Source: Colwellia psychrerythraea (GTDB taxonomy: Bacteria; Pseudomonadota; Gammaproteobacteria; Enterobacterales; Alteromonadaceae). Taken from it: DNA of 53,829 nucleotides. Below, one piece after another: positions 49,001 through 53,829 of the stretch; position 1 is the first letter of the stretch; each line of letters opens with the position of its first letter. The notes beneath the pieces were generated by a model. That model was not told where the DNA came from and made no database searches. It saw only the letters and a program-made list of their open reading frames with translations. A program made the translations under genes and the position numbers. The stretch covers positions 1 through 53,829 of the forward strand of contig MAAF01000053.1 of assembly GCA_002163005.1 (NCBI GenBank), read 5' to 3'.

Positions 49001-50263
49001 GGCAATGCTCAGTTGAAATGGCTTTATAAAGATATTTTAGGCTCATTGATTGCGGTAACCAATGAACAAGGGGAATTGTTAAAACGCTTTACTTATGATG
49101 CCTTTGGCGCGCAGCGAGAACTGTTGCCTACCGAGCTTGATAGACATCATTACGCTGTATCTATGGAGCATTTAATTCTGGCGCAAGTACCGATGAACAT
49201 TCGTGGCTACACGGGTCATGAGCCCGTAGGCACTAACGGCCGTATTATTCATATGAACGGTCGGATCTACGATCCAACGTTGGGGAGGTTCTTACAGGCC
49301 GACCCGTTTATACAAGCACCGATGAATAGTCAGAGCTATAATCGCTATTCATATGTGTTAAATAACCCATTAAGTTATACCGATCCATCTGGTTATTTCT
49401 TTAGTGGCTTGAAGAAAAAGCTTAAAAAATGGTGGAAACCTATTGTTGCCGCTGTAGCCGTTTATTTTACAGCAGGAGCTGCTTCTGGTTGGGTATCAAC
49501 ATGGGGAGCTACTTGGGGGACCGCTGCAACAGCTGCTACTGCGACTACGGCTGCTACCGCAGCAACCTTGACAACTGCTGGTTCAATGGCTGTCGGAGCA
49601 ATGGCCGGAGCTGCTGGAGGATTTGTTGGAGGAGCATTAACTACTGGCAGTTTTACTGGAGCGCTAAAAGGTGCTCTTGTTGGAGCGTTTTCTGGTGCTG
49701 CTTTCGGTGGGGTTAATGGCCATTATGGTGATACTTGGAATATGAGTAGAGTTGGTGCCACTTCGTTAGCTGGAGGAGCTTCATCTAAAGTTGCAGGTGG
49801 TAATTTTGCGAACGGTGCAAAGTTTGCATTCGCTGCTGCTATGATGAGATATGGTTATAATAAAGCGATGAATTATGATGTCACATGGAATAAAGGTAAA
49901 GGGTTAGCTAGCCCTGATGGTACATACCTTGAGAGTGGAGGTGTACCAAATGGTCCGATAGTTTTTGGAACTAATACATCCCCCTTAACAGGGAATACAT
50001 GGGGAGACTTTTTTAAGCAAGGAGGGGCATTGAGTACAACAGCCAATCACTTGCCTGGTATGAACCCTCTAGCTAAAGTCCATGATTGGATGCAAATAGG
50101 ATTTGATAAAATTTCAGGTTCTAATGATAGTATGTTAAGAGCTGTTATGAATGTTCCTGCTATGATTCCGGCAACAGTAATGACTTATGGTGCGTTAATG
50201 ACAGATGTACAATTAGCAACTTCTATTAATAATTCAGAATGGATGAGAAGAAATAATGGCTAG
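40040..50263 (+). CDS. Giant SpvB/TcdB-type RHS-repeat polymorphic toxin-like protein
   Basis: 3407 residues from ATG 40040, with AAGG 9 nt upstream; an earlier frame start overlaps the partner gene. Order: signal peptide (1-32, ...TDVMAS), cadherin/Ig-like domains (~135-550), FN3 and IPT-like segments, PQQ-type propeller (~857-1005), DUF4214-like segment (~1042-1154), thrombospondin-3 calcium repeat DSDGDGYSDAFEEEHG, SpvB domain (~1312-1620; LSLSYDSQRGESSAGVGWAV), seven FG-GAP repeats (~1632-1980, DFDGDGHNDL type), TcdB mid-region, YD/RHS repeats (~2320-3020), RHS core (~3069-3118; GRFLQADPF...NPLSYTDPSG) and a variable tip (~3120-3407). The tip has a KKKLKKWWK basic patch, a glycine-zipper stretch and a conserved-looking NHLPGMN...HDW (His3337, His3348, Asp3349). 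Sec-exported, tip activity unknown. Confidence 0.93.
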   Translation: MKYFAVLRNISLRSLINLLMFIGLIVSTDVMASEDWFCNAETQELEVGKTYNLRLTVLGSDYDKIVTLKSIRVDHIEYNNPSPGSTTYTNPYYFSFTPTLAHVGSVVLKSEFYMFKVSHRLGSNFSCSKTLIVKPSNKPTISNFNLAPTVFAGNNVIISATGNDVDSDLTSVSIYEKLRVGSSTDYLIKKVCPTSATRSKTCSYSWTSSGLGAHTFAIRAKDSFNNLSTLSEKSITVKEQNTLPTVTLRLPSNSLTLNKGSSLSLAATPVDNDKETANQLKTLKFCYGNSQQSDCHSIPHSCSIISSKECTASVTLSASTYVWAEAGDNHGITKSVARKITIDKKPTVNFTLDQNHALISSAISFSVTPTDDVRVDSVQICRGALNTSCSNQIKQCNRGSGVTCKGSFLVDFPANTYDIFAVVTDNRGQKNLSAANSLVVYSGQGVQITSPKIGATFDEKSTITVTARTEAIAGLGNKLAKVDFYLDGVDLKATITKDCNDPASPLNNTVSVSLQIGRAPEHDLTAVATDCKTGISRHSAKIIIKTNEIAPEIPIVQAFTGESPSVTGVYTAKALPSAGVVTGYNWYENGSTTAIAKTVLPELLIEKGYTENGNYTYCAQAYNNSGVSPIGTGNQCKTITVARVEDTPDKPVFNNISLQQPGSYLLSWPADVAQAAYFELWGSTGTLYNPDWILLSGNPDTIVAQYQQNMPTVGNYSYQLKACNSQNVCTIGQQMTINHQAPYLQNAEFDAYYDSFCGANCLVLTGLALTDESIVSIQVRNSTESYSFSGADLISVDANTLKVKANQRIKDGLVNGGITIEVSNSVVNANSATIVLDNTGANERFDLINRAPTVSDNNTIYVGIDHNIYSLNPQNGETNAGWPYITNGDVVAAPTLSKNNDQEEIIYVGSKDHNFYALHENGELFWKTKTRGEIIASAEIDESNQLYVGSMDKALYAVDATTGDILWQYPLPLGISQKPALSGDGLVYVTTDDQQIHIINRRNVGTQALRWQDIDTSLIRESLDTIDNWQPSQGEVPQLKLITRLFYAILQRAPTERELTFFAYSSFMGLSLEEIVHAFLNADKGKENFPNSDSHSVFLDKLYAALFPDPDNVPALVAGNDKAYWLAKLNAGYTRAAIVVALVGSTEYGAYADNVVLVVLFNFYEECQLAHGCEFQGDSDGDGYSDAFEEEHGFNPLDPTDTDIAIPQVTATAPSLGQFTLNIVSEGEISHFKILQSVNDEEFSIIEDNLQSNSITLTKDVASYRYQVQACRSVLCSEPSNFVNVNISKSIVEGRISPDSAPQTVAPKNAPHQALIDASASYLLTSGNFRITENGTASFNLPIALPAGIAGVTPSLSLSYDSQRGESSAGVGWAVSAGSAVSRCRQTQIVDGQFAPLGFDENDRYCLDGQRLILVAHDNSSEPTEGTVGAHYRTEIDNGLKITVESAENGVDTVFKVKGLDGSIKTYGGTVNSTDVRYDGTVTWLIRTITDNLINTDNTVTYTYKHDEIGTNEIVLSRIDYSSNSIVLNYQAGRVRTSNYFNGGLVTTNAELTSIDVLNHNKVNIRNYTLVYKKNDISKRELKSITECSGTVCKQPIAFTYRPTLDTAPDMFPQSTTLFSGTNTLAASIVQDVNSDGNNDLVTLEHLGDTSYELCVDLGEETDCITFDRGNGNTQVPIVLTDTDNDGWVEILVMMENFDATDYLTDFWQEITFTDGVLNQPTDLARVNPGYIITQDHDHSLRSFDFDGDGHNDLVSAFEDKLKVNYWNASEQSYSMITVIDNFTGNISSKLEQKDMFKGGWHASDFNGDGRGDIIAWACEKTCTGDVQGDKVHILTSNDNGLDLYQTILVSGHSLTTADFNSDGYSDVMLYNTSLKQWQINLNMGKNYLYLGAFSPVNVLDLPSDMEFSADIAPVLTDLDSDGNVDILFYSDNAWYSAEWSPQDNNFIFNNQPIINTSSIKIGDSAYFTDWDNDGRQDFIIKRSKSVTAYMNVYAPTMPGLLDSVIQANGLNTSIQYGSMNEDSLYEKGNQAQLLDHLVRVRTLDIINSMPLVQSVTSVTPSTANPNATSTVQYQYKGAQIQLGGRGWLGFSEIITTSSKDGKTLTNNTKFKQRFPYSGMATYGRQTLSGLISPISENTSRYSTEIIDGLTAGTNYYRIYADDTRSCQANISRDISENLAVSGYHCNQILLKQNHYGDVKETLTSTYASISSSDFMALTDESYYQPISNTYNSENVLVALSDWLSQTDVTNDYIKPGRLSSTQVVHRREGHDDISRASAFTYYPIDHQNADMLWEEIVEPDGDCSAYLKTSHTYDTWGNEVEARVTNKTGCDNSINHVISTRYDIEGRYPTDVSNNSFTSKRVLSRNAFGQSTKTTNADGVEAEMLYGPFGSLVYTYNASGNQSTKLNQACALANCYMQVVSSKNGQALQTDYIDMAGRAFQKDIIDVLGGTHSSYQHYDSYGRGISVEAPGLLAVTKSFDVFDRLINEVDDNIGITTSIAIDGLSHTTTMTGDLPGGVQSTSVTLNSFGENSSVTDNLDTTLTYTYNSTGKLSTVHSSADDMIIVNNTYDILGRKIKMIDKNTGTWSYSYNALGQLVEQTDARLNITTNHYDNLGRKKWQSVTGEETSYWHYTNHQLTSESSGDWQRNYYYDHLGRNSASLTSLDSSHNCIDGVSYNSVNNELRITNSALSDPIESRCVIQQNSFDEHGRVYQKFDDYRRLSTGEFIEARGIKYQYAYGQVIKQQEAREGEVGRTYSETLSINNFGGISSYRKGLHTISLGSDISGRTSNISSGAGDYIQQNSYSYDGLGNLKTRTFTPQTIQEEQRFSYDGLNRITTVNSNQLYHYENNGNFQNKDGWTHSYGESAGSVVQPLHAVTSRVKNGVTERFFYDENGNQLSAEKNGVNWRNIEYSGRNKATSIDEDGEITQFAYDANNTRYKRTTANQVIYYVGALELTIQNETDSQPQQSFIKRAISGQALQTYYSSGNAQLKWLYKDILGSLIAVTNEQGELLKRFTYDAFGAQRELLPTELDRHHYAVSMEHLILAQVPMNIRGYTGHEPVGTNGRIIHMNGRIYDPTLGRFLQADPFIQAPMNSQSYNRYSYVLNNPLSYTDPSGYFFSGLKKKLKKWWKPIVAAVAVYFTAGAASGWVSTWGATWGTAATAATATTAATAATLTTAGSMAVGAMAGAAGGFVGGALTTGSFTGALKGALVGAFSGAAFGGVNGHYGDTWNMSRVGATSLAGGASSKVAGGNFANGAKFAFAAAMMRYGYNKAMNYDVTWNKGKGLASPDGTYLESGGVPNGPIVFGTNTSPLTGNTWGDFFKQGGALSTTANHLPGMNPLAKVHDWMQIGFDKISGSNDSMLRAVMNVPAMIPATVMTYGALMTDVQLATSINNSEWMRRNNG

Positions 50264-50600
50264 AATTATATTATGCGTACTACTTATTTCTGGTTGTACA
50301 TCTATGTACAAAACATCGCATGAGTTATTTATTGATATGATGAATGATTACATCAAACTAGAGAAAACGTTACCTGAATTACAAGCTTTTAGTGGAAAAA
50401 GAATAGCAGACCAAGAGTTTAATATGAGTGTAGAGTTACTTGTAGACGGAGATAAAAATTATCATTATGCATTACCTAATATCTTTGGAAGACACTGCCA
50501 TTATTATTTATTAGTCGATTCAAAAACGCAATTAGTTAAAGGCTGGGAATTTGATAGAGATAAAAGCAATCCAAAAATAAACTGTGGTGCGTCTGGTTAA
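50256..50600 (+). CDS. Small lipoprotein, putative immunity protein of the RHS tip
   Basis: 114 residues. Starts inside the end of the giant gene (8-bp overlap) with GAGAAG upstream. The short lipoprotein signal with lipobox LISGC gives Cys14 as the acylated residue, so it is membrane-anchored in the periplasm. The mature part is a compact alpha/beta domain (MSVELLVDGDKNYHYALPNI, CHYYLLVDSKTQ) with two further cysteines. Position directly after a toxin tip is the classic place for an immunity gene, and an envelope location suggests the tip acts on membrane or cell wall from the periplasmic side. No family recognised; inference from context. Confidence 0.75.
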   Translation: MARIILCVLLISGCTSMYKTSHELFIDMMNDYIKLEKTLPELQAFSGKRIADQEFNMSVELLVDGDKNYHYALPNIFGRHCHYYLLVDSKTQLVKGWEFDRDKSNPKINCGASG

Positions 50601-50730
50601 AATAGAAGTAATAATGGGGCAGACCACTACTATTTGTCTTCTTTGATTTCAACCAAAGCTAACCCACGACTGGTCTAGTTGAACGAAGGTTTGGCTTCTT
50701 TGGGAGCAAAGAAAGACAGCAAAATTGACG

Positions 50731-50754
50731 AAAACCAGCGGGAGCTGGTTTTTT
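50731..50754 (+). terminator. Terminator hairpin upstream of the SEC-C nuclease gene
   Basis: Stem AAAACCAGC / GCTGGTTTT with a GGGA loop and further T. Nearly the same hairpin occurs after the next gene (53199-53220). Confidence 0.75.
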
Positions 50755-50836
50755 CGTATGTAACTATGTGTTGATTAAATGATAATTTTTTTGTGCATAT
50801 GAACTCTATTTTAATAATTAGTGACAGGTATAACTT

Positions 50837-53098
50837 TTGAATCCATTTGATCACCTTACAAAAGAAAGACTAAAAGCAGAGCAAGAACTGCAAGAGTTAA
50901 TATCATCAGTCAATGCTGAAGCTTTGCTGTCATCCATGATAGCTCAACTTATTTTCGTACCAACAGGTTCAAGTTTTGGTGACAAATATGGTAACCATCC
51001 AGCTATGTTAGAAACATTGGCTGTAAACTGTATTCCTCGGTTTGGGGATAATAATGATACAAGGTTGCCTGCTCCCATCACCCAACATTGCTACCACTTA
51101 CTTGAAAAGATCTTTCACGGAAAAATGTTTGAAGGTTTTGGTGATCCTGAAAAAGAAAAAGCTAAGACACCACTAGCATTACAAATGAAAATTCACTCTC
51201 AGGTAGTTCGAGGCTCTGCTTTTCCTGAACAAACAGCACATAAAATACAAGTTATTCAAGGCAATTTTGATAAGTGGTTTGAAAAAAATCTTGGGTTATC
51301 GCCAAAGCGAGCGGTTGATATTGTATATGCACTGGTTAGTAAAACAGAGTCACTAGCAACCGAGCATACACCACCAAGCCGAAAAGAAGCAGAAGCGTGC
51401 AAGAAACTTTATAATGAGCTTCGAGCCAAAAAGGGGCGAACCGAAAAAGAGCAAGAGTTTATTGATTACCTGTCGCATGAAGGCGAAAACGGTGCTTTCA
51501 TATTTGGTTATGTAACATACCAAAATGAAGTGATGCCCAATGTACTGCCGTTAGATTTATCAGCTATTGATATAGAGCCTGTAGTGACTGATGTAGAAGC
51601 AAAAGCTTTTAAAGGATTATTTTGTGTTAACCGGCAAAATATTGATGATGTTGAGCACATTCAACGTAAGCCTTTTTATGAACTTCCATCAGGCAAAGTG
51701 TTATTTAGTGAAATATCAAATAGCTTTGATGTTATTTGGGATACGTATGAAAAAGCAGCTCGCACTGAAAGTAAGTTTTATGATTCACGTTACCAAAAAA
51801 AGAAGGCAAAATGGTTAGAGCAACGCGCTTACGAGCACCTTTGTAAATTTTTCCCTAAAGATTCGGTTTATCAGAGTCTGACATATCCTGACCCTACCAA
51901 AGAATCGGGAACCACAGAGTTAGACTTGGCGGTAAAATGGGGGCCTTTTCTTATTGTCATGGAAGCGAAAGCTAAGCAGTTTCGTTTTGAGTCTGTTACT
52001 GGACATGCGAGTAAGTTGCGCACTGACATTAAAAAGAATGTTGAAGATGCTTACCAGCAAGCCCTTAGAGCCATTCAATATATTAATGAAAATGATACTT
52101 GCGCTTTCATTGAAGCAGAAGGCGGTAGAAAGCTGACTTTTGATTCAGCATCTGTGCATAAAATATTCCCTATTTCATTATCTTTTCATCATTTGGCAGG
52201 TATTGCTACTCAATTAGATGAACTGGAAAACATGGGGCTATTTACAAGCAATAAATACCCTTTTTCAATATGTGAATCTGATTTGGAGCTGCTAGCAAAA
52301 ATTGAGGTTACACCAGATGAACTCCTGCACTATGTCAGTAAGCGTATTGGCATTCTCAATGATGATAAAGGTTGGCAAGGTGATGAGCTTGACTTGTTTG
52401 GTGCTTATCTCGATTCTCGATTATTACTTCCAAATATTGCTGATGAATCGCAAGAAATACCCAACTACCTCTCTTTTGTCGGGTACTCAGGCCAGTTCGA
52501 TCAGTTAATGTCTTATGAACGCGGTGAATACCCTGATAAACCTGATATTAGTTTTAAATTGCCAGAAGGCGTTGATGAAATCTTTCATCAATTAAAGCAG
52601 TGGGATGACGATGGTGCTCGATGGATTTCATTTGCGTTATTAGAGCTTGACGATTCGGTATTGTACTCTGTCGCTCAGGCTGTTAATGAACTCAAACATA
52701 TAACGCTAACACATGATGGTTTTAGGCGAATGTCTTTCCATCAAGGGGATACATCAATCTCAGTAGTTGGTTCTTCAGTTGCAACATTTGAAGAGCTAAA
52801 AGAGAACATGCATAAGCGCGGGTTGGTAGAAAAATACCGTAGAAAAACACAAAAAAGTATCGTGTTTGGTGTTCTTTGCAATGGTAATGACAAAGTATTT
52901 GAGTCCGCTGATTATATGGAGTTTGATTGGCAACCAGACAAAAATATGGAAGCATTAGTTCAAAGTGAGCCTGCATGTGTGCCAAGTATAACTCCAAAAA
53001 GAAATGACCCTTGCTTCTGCGGTAGCGGTAAAAAATATAAAAAATGTCACAAGAATATTGTTGAAGAAAACAAACGAAAATATACAAACTTGGCTTGA
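50837..53098 (+). CDS. Predicted PD-(D/E)xK nuclease-like protein with C-terminal SEC-C zinc motif
   Basis: 753 residues from a TTG start with CAGG 8 nt upstream; the next Met is at residue ~33, so the start is tentative. Around residues 345-400 a restriction-endonuclease-like core is visible: TELDLAV (Asp363), a hydrophobic strand FLIVMEAKAK (Glu376-x-Lys378). The C-terminus carries the SEC-C motif NDPCFCGSGKKYKKCH (Cys726, Cys728, Cys737, His738), which in SecA-type proteins binds zinc. The N-terminal ~340 residues and the region 400-720 are unassigned, soluble and charged. Downstream of a toxin/immunity pair and next to mobile sequences, it may be a defence nuclease, but no known system was recognised. 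Confidence 0.8.
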   Translation: MNPFDHLTKERLKAEQELQELISSVNAEALLSSMIAQLIFVPTGSSFGDKYGNHPAMLETLAVNCIPRFGDNNDTRLPAPITQHCYHLLEKIFHGKMFEGFGDPEKEKAKTPLALQMKIHSQVVRGSAFPEQTAHKIQVIQGNFDKWFEKNLGLSPKRAVDIVYALVSKTESLATEHTPPSRKEAEACKKLYNELRAKKGRTEKEQEFIDYLSHEGENGAFIFGYVTYQNEVMPNVLPLDLSAIDIEPVVTDVEAKAFKGLFCVNRQNIDDVEHIQRKPFYELPSGKVLFSEISNSFDVIWDTYEKAARTESKFYDSRYQKKKAKWLEQRAYEHLCKFFPKDSVYQSLTYPDPTKESGTTELDLAVKWGPFLIVMEAKAKQFRFESVTGHASKLRTDIKKNVEDAYQQALRAIQYINENDTCAFIEAEGGRKLTFDSASVHKIFPISLSFHHLAGIATQLDELENMGLFTSNKYPFSICESDLELLAKIEVTPDELLHYVSKRIGILNDDKGWQGDELDLFGAYLDSRLLLPNIADESQEIPNYLSFVGYSGQFDQLMSYERGEYPDKPDISFKLPEGVDEIFHQLKQWDDDGARWISFALLELDDSVLYSVAQAVNELKHITLTHDGFRRMSFHQGDTSISVVGSSVATFEELKENMHKRGLVEKYRRKTQKSIVFGVLCNGNDKVFESADYMEFDWQPDKNMEALVQSEPACVPSITPKRNDPCFCGSGKKYKKCHKNIVEENKRKYTNLA

Positions 53099-53140
53099 TG
53101 AAATTGTAAATATAACAATTCAAAGCCCATTGAAGTTAAC

Positions 53141-53200
53141 TTAGCCTTTAATATACTTAAACCAAAGTTAGCCTTTAATATACTTAAACCAAAGTTAGCC
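53141..53200 (+). repeat. 27-bp tandem repeat, 2.2 copies
   Basis: The 27-bp unit beginning TTAGCCTTTAATATACTT and ending AAACCAAAG occurs at 53141-53167 and 53168-53194 without a mismatch, then TTAGCC starts a third copy before the hairpin at 53199. Exact duplication indicates recent slippage or recombination next to the SEC-C gene. Confidence 0.9.
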
Positions 53201-53220
53201 AGCGGAAGCTGGTTTTCTTT
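53199..53220 (+). terminator. Terminator hairpin after the SEC-C gene
   Basis: CCAGC-GGAA-GCTGG followed by TTTTCTTT. Same arms and nearly the same loop as the hairpin at 50731-50754, so the SEC-C gene is bracketed by a repeated hairpin. Confidence 0.65.
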
Positions 53221-53365
53221 ATCTAGCGTTTAGCCAAAGATTTTTCATCTAGTGAAAATAGTCGTTTGGTGCCAAATTAAGGCCCGTTTGCAAATAGTCT
53301 GTTGTCCTTATTGATCAATCAATAAATTATTGACAGTTTTGGTAATTTTTAAGTTTTTACCGACT

Positions 53366-53548
53366 GGTCCTATGGAGTGAAATGCTTGGTCCCGGCAAGC
53401 TGACTTCATTGGTCCCATAAGGTGACTTTTACGGTCCTGTAATGGTGAAATATGCAATTGCTAATACCGGTTGATAGAACCAACCAAATCACTTAGGCAA
53501 GACCAAAGACTCACTTTGATAGCACCACGTATTTCAGTTCATAGGACC
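53366..53548. mobile_element. Compact element of two converging four-unit repeat arrays (transposon-end-like MITE)
   Basis: Four units on the plus strand start with GGTCC at 53366, 53388, 53411 and 53433. Four units on the minus strand start at 53548 (GGTCC), 53526 (GGTGC), 53504 (GGTCT) and 53481 (GGTTC). Spacing is 22-23 bp, two helical turns. The consensus is GGTCC-TAT-N3-GTGAAAT; the outer units match best and the inner minus unit is weakest. Inward-facing, phased arrays are how DDE transposases of the Tn7/Tn5053 type mark element ends, and the CCATAA..TGA core resembles TnsB-site style. Here both ends face each other with only 26 bp between, so it is read as a non-autonomous miniature element. 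Exact outer ends and target duplication are not resolved. The flanks 53221-53365 and 53549-53675 hold no gene except a 21-codon fragment at 53579-53644. Confidence 0.65.
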
Positions 53549-53675
53549 AATATTTACTTTAATTAAAATTAATTGAACATGGCAAATATAGATTTTTCAA
53601 AATTCAGCTCTGATGTACGTTTGATTTGCTCAGGAATTAACTAGGACACCCACTCTTAATTGAAAAGATATAAGT

Positions 53676-53713
53676 CCTCTACTATGGTTAAGTTAACACC
53701 TACCATATAGAGG
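53676..53713 (+). promoter_or_regulatory. Leader hairpin covering the transposase ribosome binding site
   Basis: CCTCTA-C-TATGG (53676-53687) pairs with CCATA-TAGAGG (53703-53713) with one bulged C and a 15-nt loop. The 3' arm contains the GAGG ribosome binding site of the transposase at 53723, so the fold would hide it and damp translation, as in IS200-type elements. Confidence 0.6.
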
Positions 53714-53722
53714 GGCTTTTCT

Positions 53723-53829
53723 ATGACCACACCAAGAAAGCAACTAATTAGTTTAGCTGACACGCCCTATTATCATTGTATTTCGCGCTGTGTTCGCCGT
53801 GCGTTCCTTTGTGGTGAAGATAAACTTAC
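53723..53829 (+). CDS. REP-associated tyrosine (Y1) transposase, N-terminal part
   Basis: The first 35 residues are visible before the window ends. They start [18 protein letters not shown] and continue [16 protein letters not shown], the distinctive N-terminus of RAYT/IS200-like TnpA_REP transposases. The ATG has GAGGGG 7 nt upstream, within a hairpin. Upstream AGGACACCCACTC near 53643 is of the kind found at such elements. The family cuts single-stranded DNA at hairpins and spreads REP sequences. Completeness cannot be judged. Confidence 0.88.
   Translation, partial: MTTPRKQLISLADTPYYHCISRCVRRAFLCGEDKL

Noticed and set aside
50621..50700. Remnant of a second RAYT element (GGGGCAGACCAC and inverted AGACCA/TGGTCT)
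   Set aside because: Only short similarity remembered from other genomes; no transposase fragment is present.
53366..53548. CRISPR array
   Set aside because: Units are degenerate, contiguous without spacers, and reverse orientation halfway; they do not have repeat-spacer structure.
53366..53548. Firm assignment to a Tn7-like or CRISPR-associated transposon
   Set aside because: Layout and part of the unit resemble TnsB sites, but no terminal TGT/ACA pair, target duplication or tns gene is visible in the window.

Overview
The window looks like the chromosome of a marine, low-GC gammaproteobacterium of the order Alteromonadales, most likely Colwelliaceae (Colwellia or Thalassotalea type). This is inferred from gene content and style: the glyA-nrdR-ribD-ribE-ribBA order with a degenerate RibA half, FabV-type enoyl reductase, RlmG, a YajG-type lipoprotein, a YacL (UPF0231) protein, an S46 peptidase, HDOD proteins, many surface proteins, and AT-rich codon use. 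No tRNA, rRNA or CRISPR array was seen.

Layout. 1-3800: the 3' end of a large acidic, probably secreted protein, then a predicted outer-membrane beta-barrel protein. 3807-8875 (minus strand): riboflavin biosynthesis and one-carbon genes glyA | nrdR-ribD-ribE-ribBA; ribBA has lost the zinc site of GTP cyclohydrolase II (RibBX type). 9335-14127 (minus): a compact run of a secreted S33-type peptidase, a NatAB-like ABC exporter, an ECF sigma factor and a membrane protein that may be its anti-sigma. 14356-26060 (plus, except fabV and bolA): an EF-hand protein, a hemolysin III-like protein, two paralogous HDOD proteins, a diguanylate cyclase, rlmG-yajG-cyclophilin, an AmpG-like permease and a 56-residue membrane protein that is easily missed. 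26135-34751 (minus): yacL, an FAH-family hydrolase, a hemerythrin/DUF2249/multi-pass membrane protein set of nitrosative-stress type, argR with a clear ARG box, and a porin-imelysin-di-heme oxidoreductase operon preceded by two abutting Fur-box-like sites. 35192-38400: an S46 dipeptidyl-peptidase, a phytanoyl-CoA dioxygenase-family protein, and a frameshifted P-loop kinase relic.

38652-53829 is the accessory region. A secreted protein (458 aa) sits 11 bp before a 3407-aa SpvB/TcdB-RHS polymorphic toxin-like protein. The toxin gene overlaps by 8 bp a small lipoprotein gene, the expected position of an immunity gene. Next comes a 753-aa protein with a predicted PD-(D/E)xK nuclease core and a C-terminal SEC-C zinc motif, bracketed by two near-identical hairpins (CCAGC-GGRA-GCTGG-TTTT). 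The window ends with a 27-bp tandem repeat, a compact element made of two converging four-unit arrays of 22-23-bp repeats (transposon-end architecture with essentially no cargo), and the start of a REP-associated (Y1) tyrosine transposase whose ribosome binding site lies in a hairpin.

The strongest candidates for something undescribed are the converging repeat arrays at 53366-53548, the Sec-exported SpvB-RHS toxin with its upstream partner and lipoprotein, and the hairpin-bracketed SEC-C nuclease.
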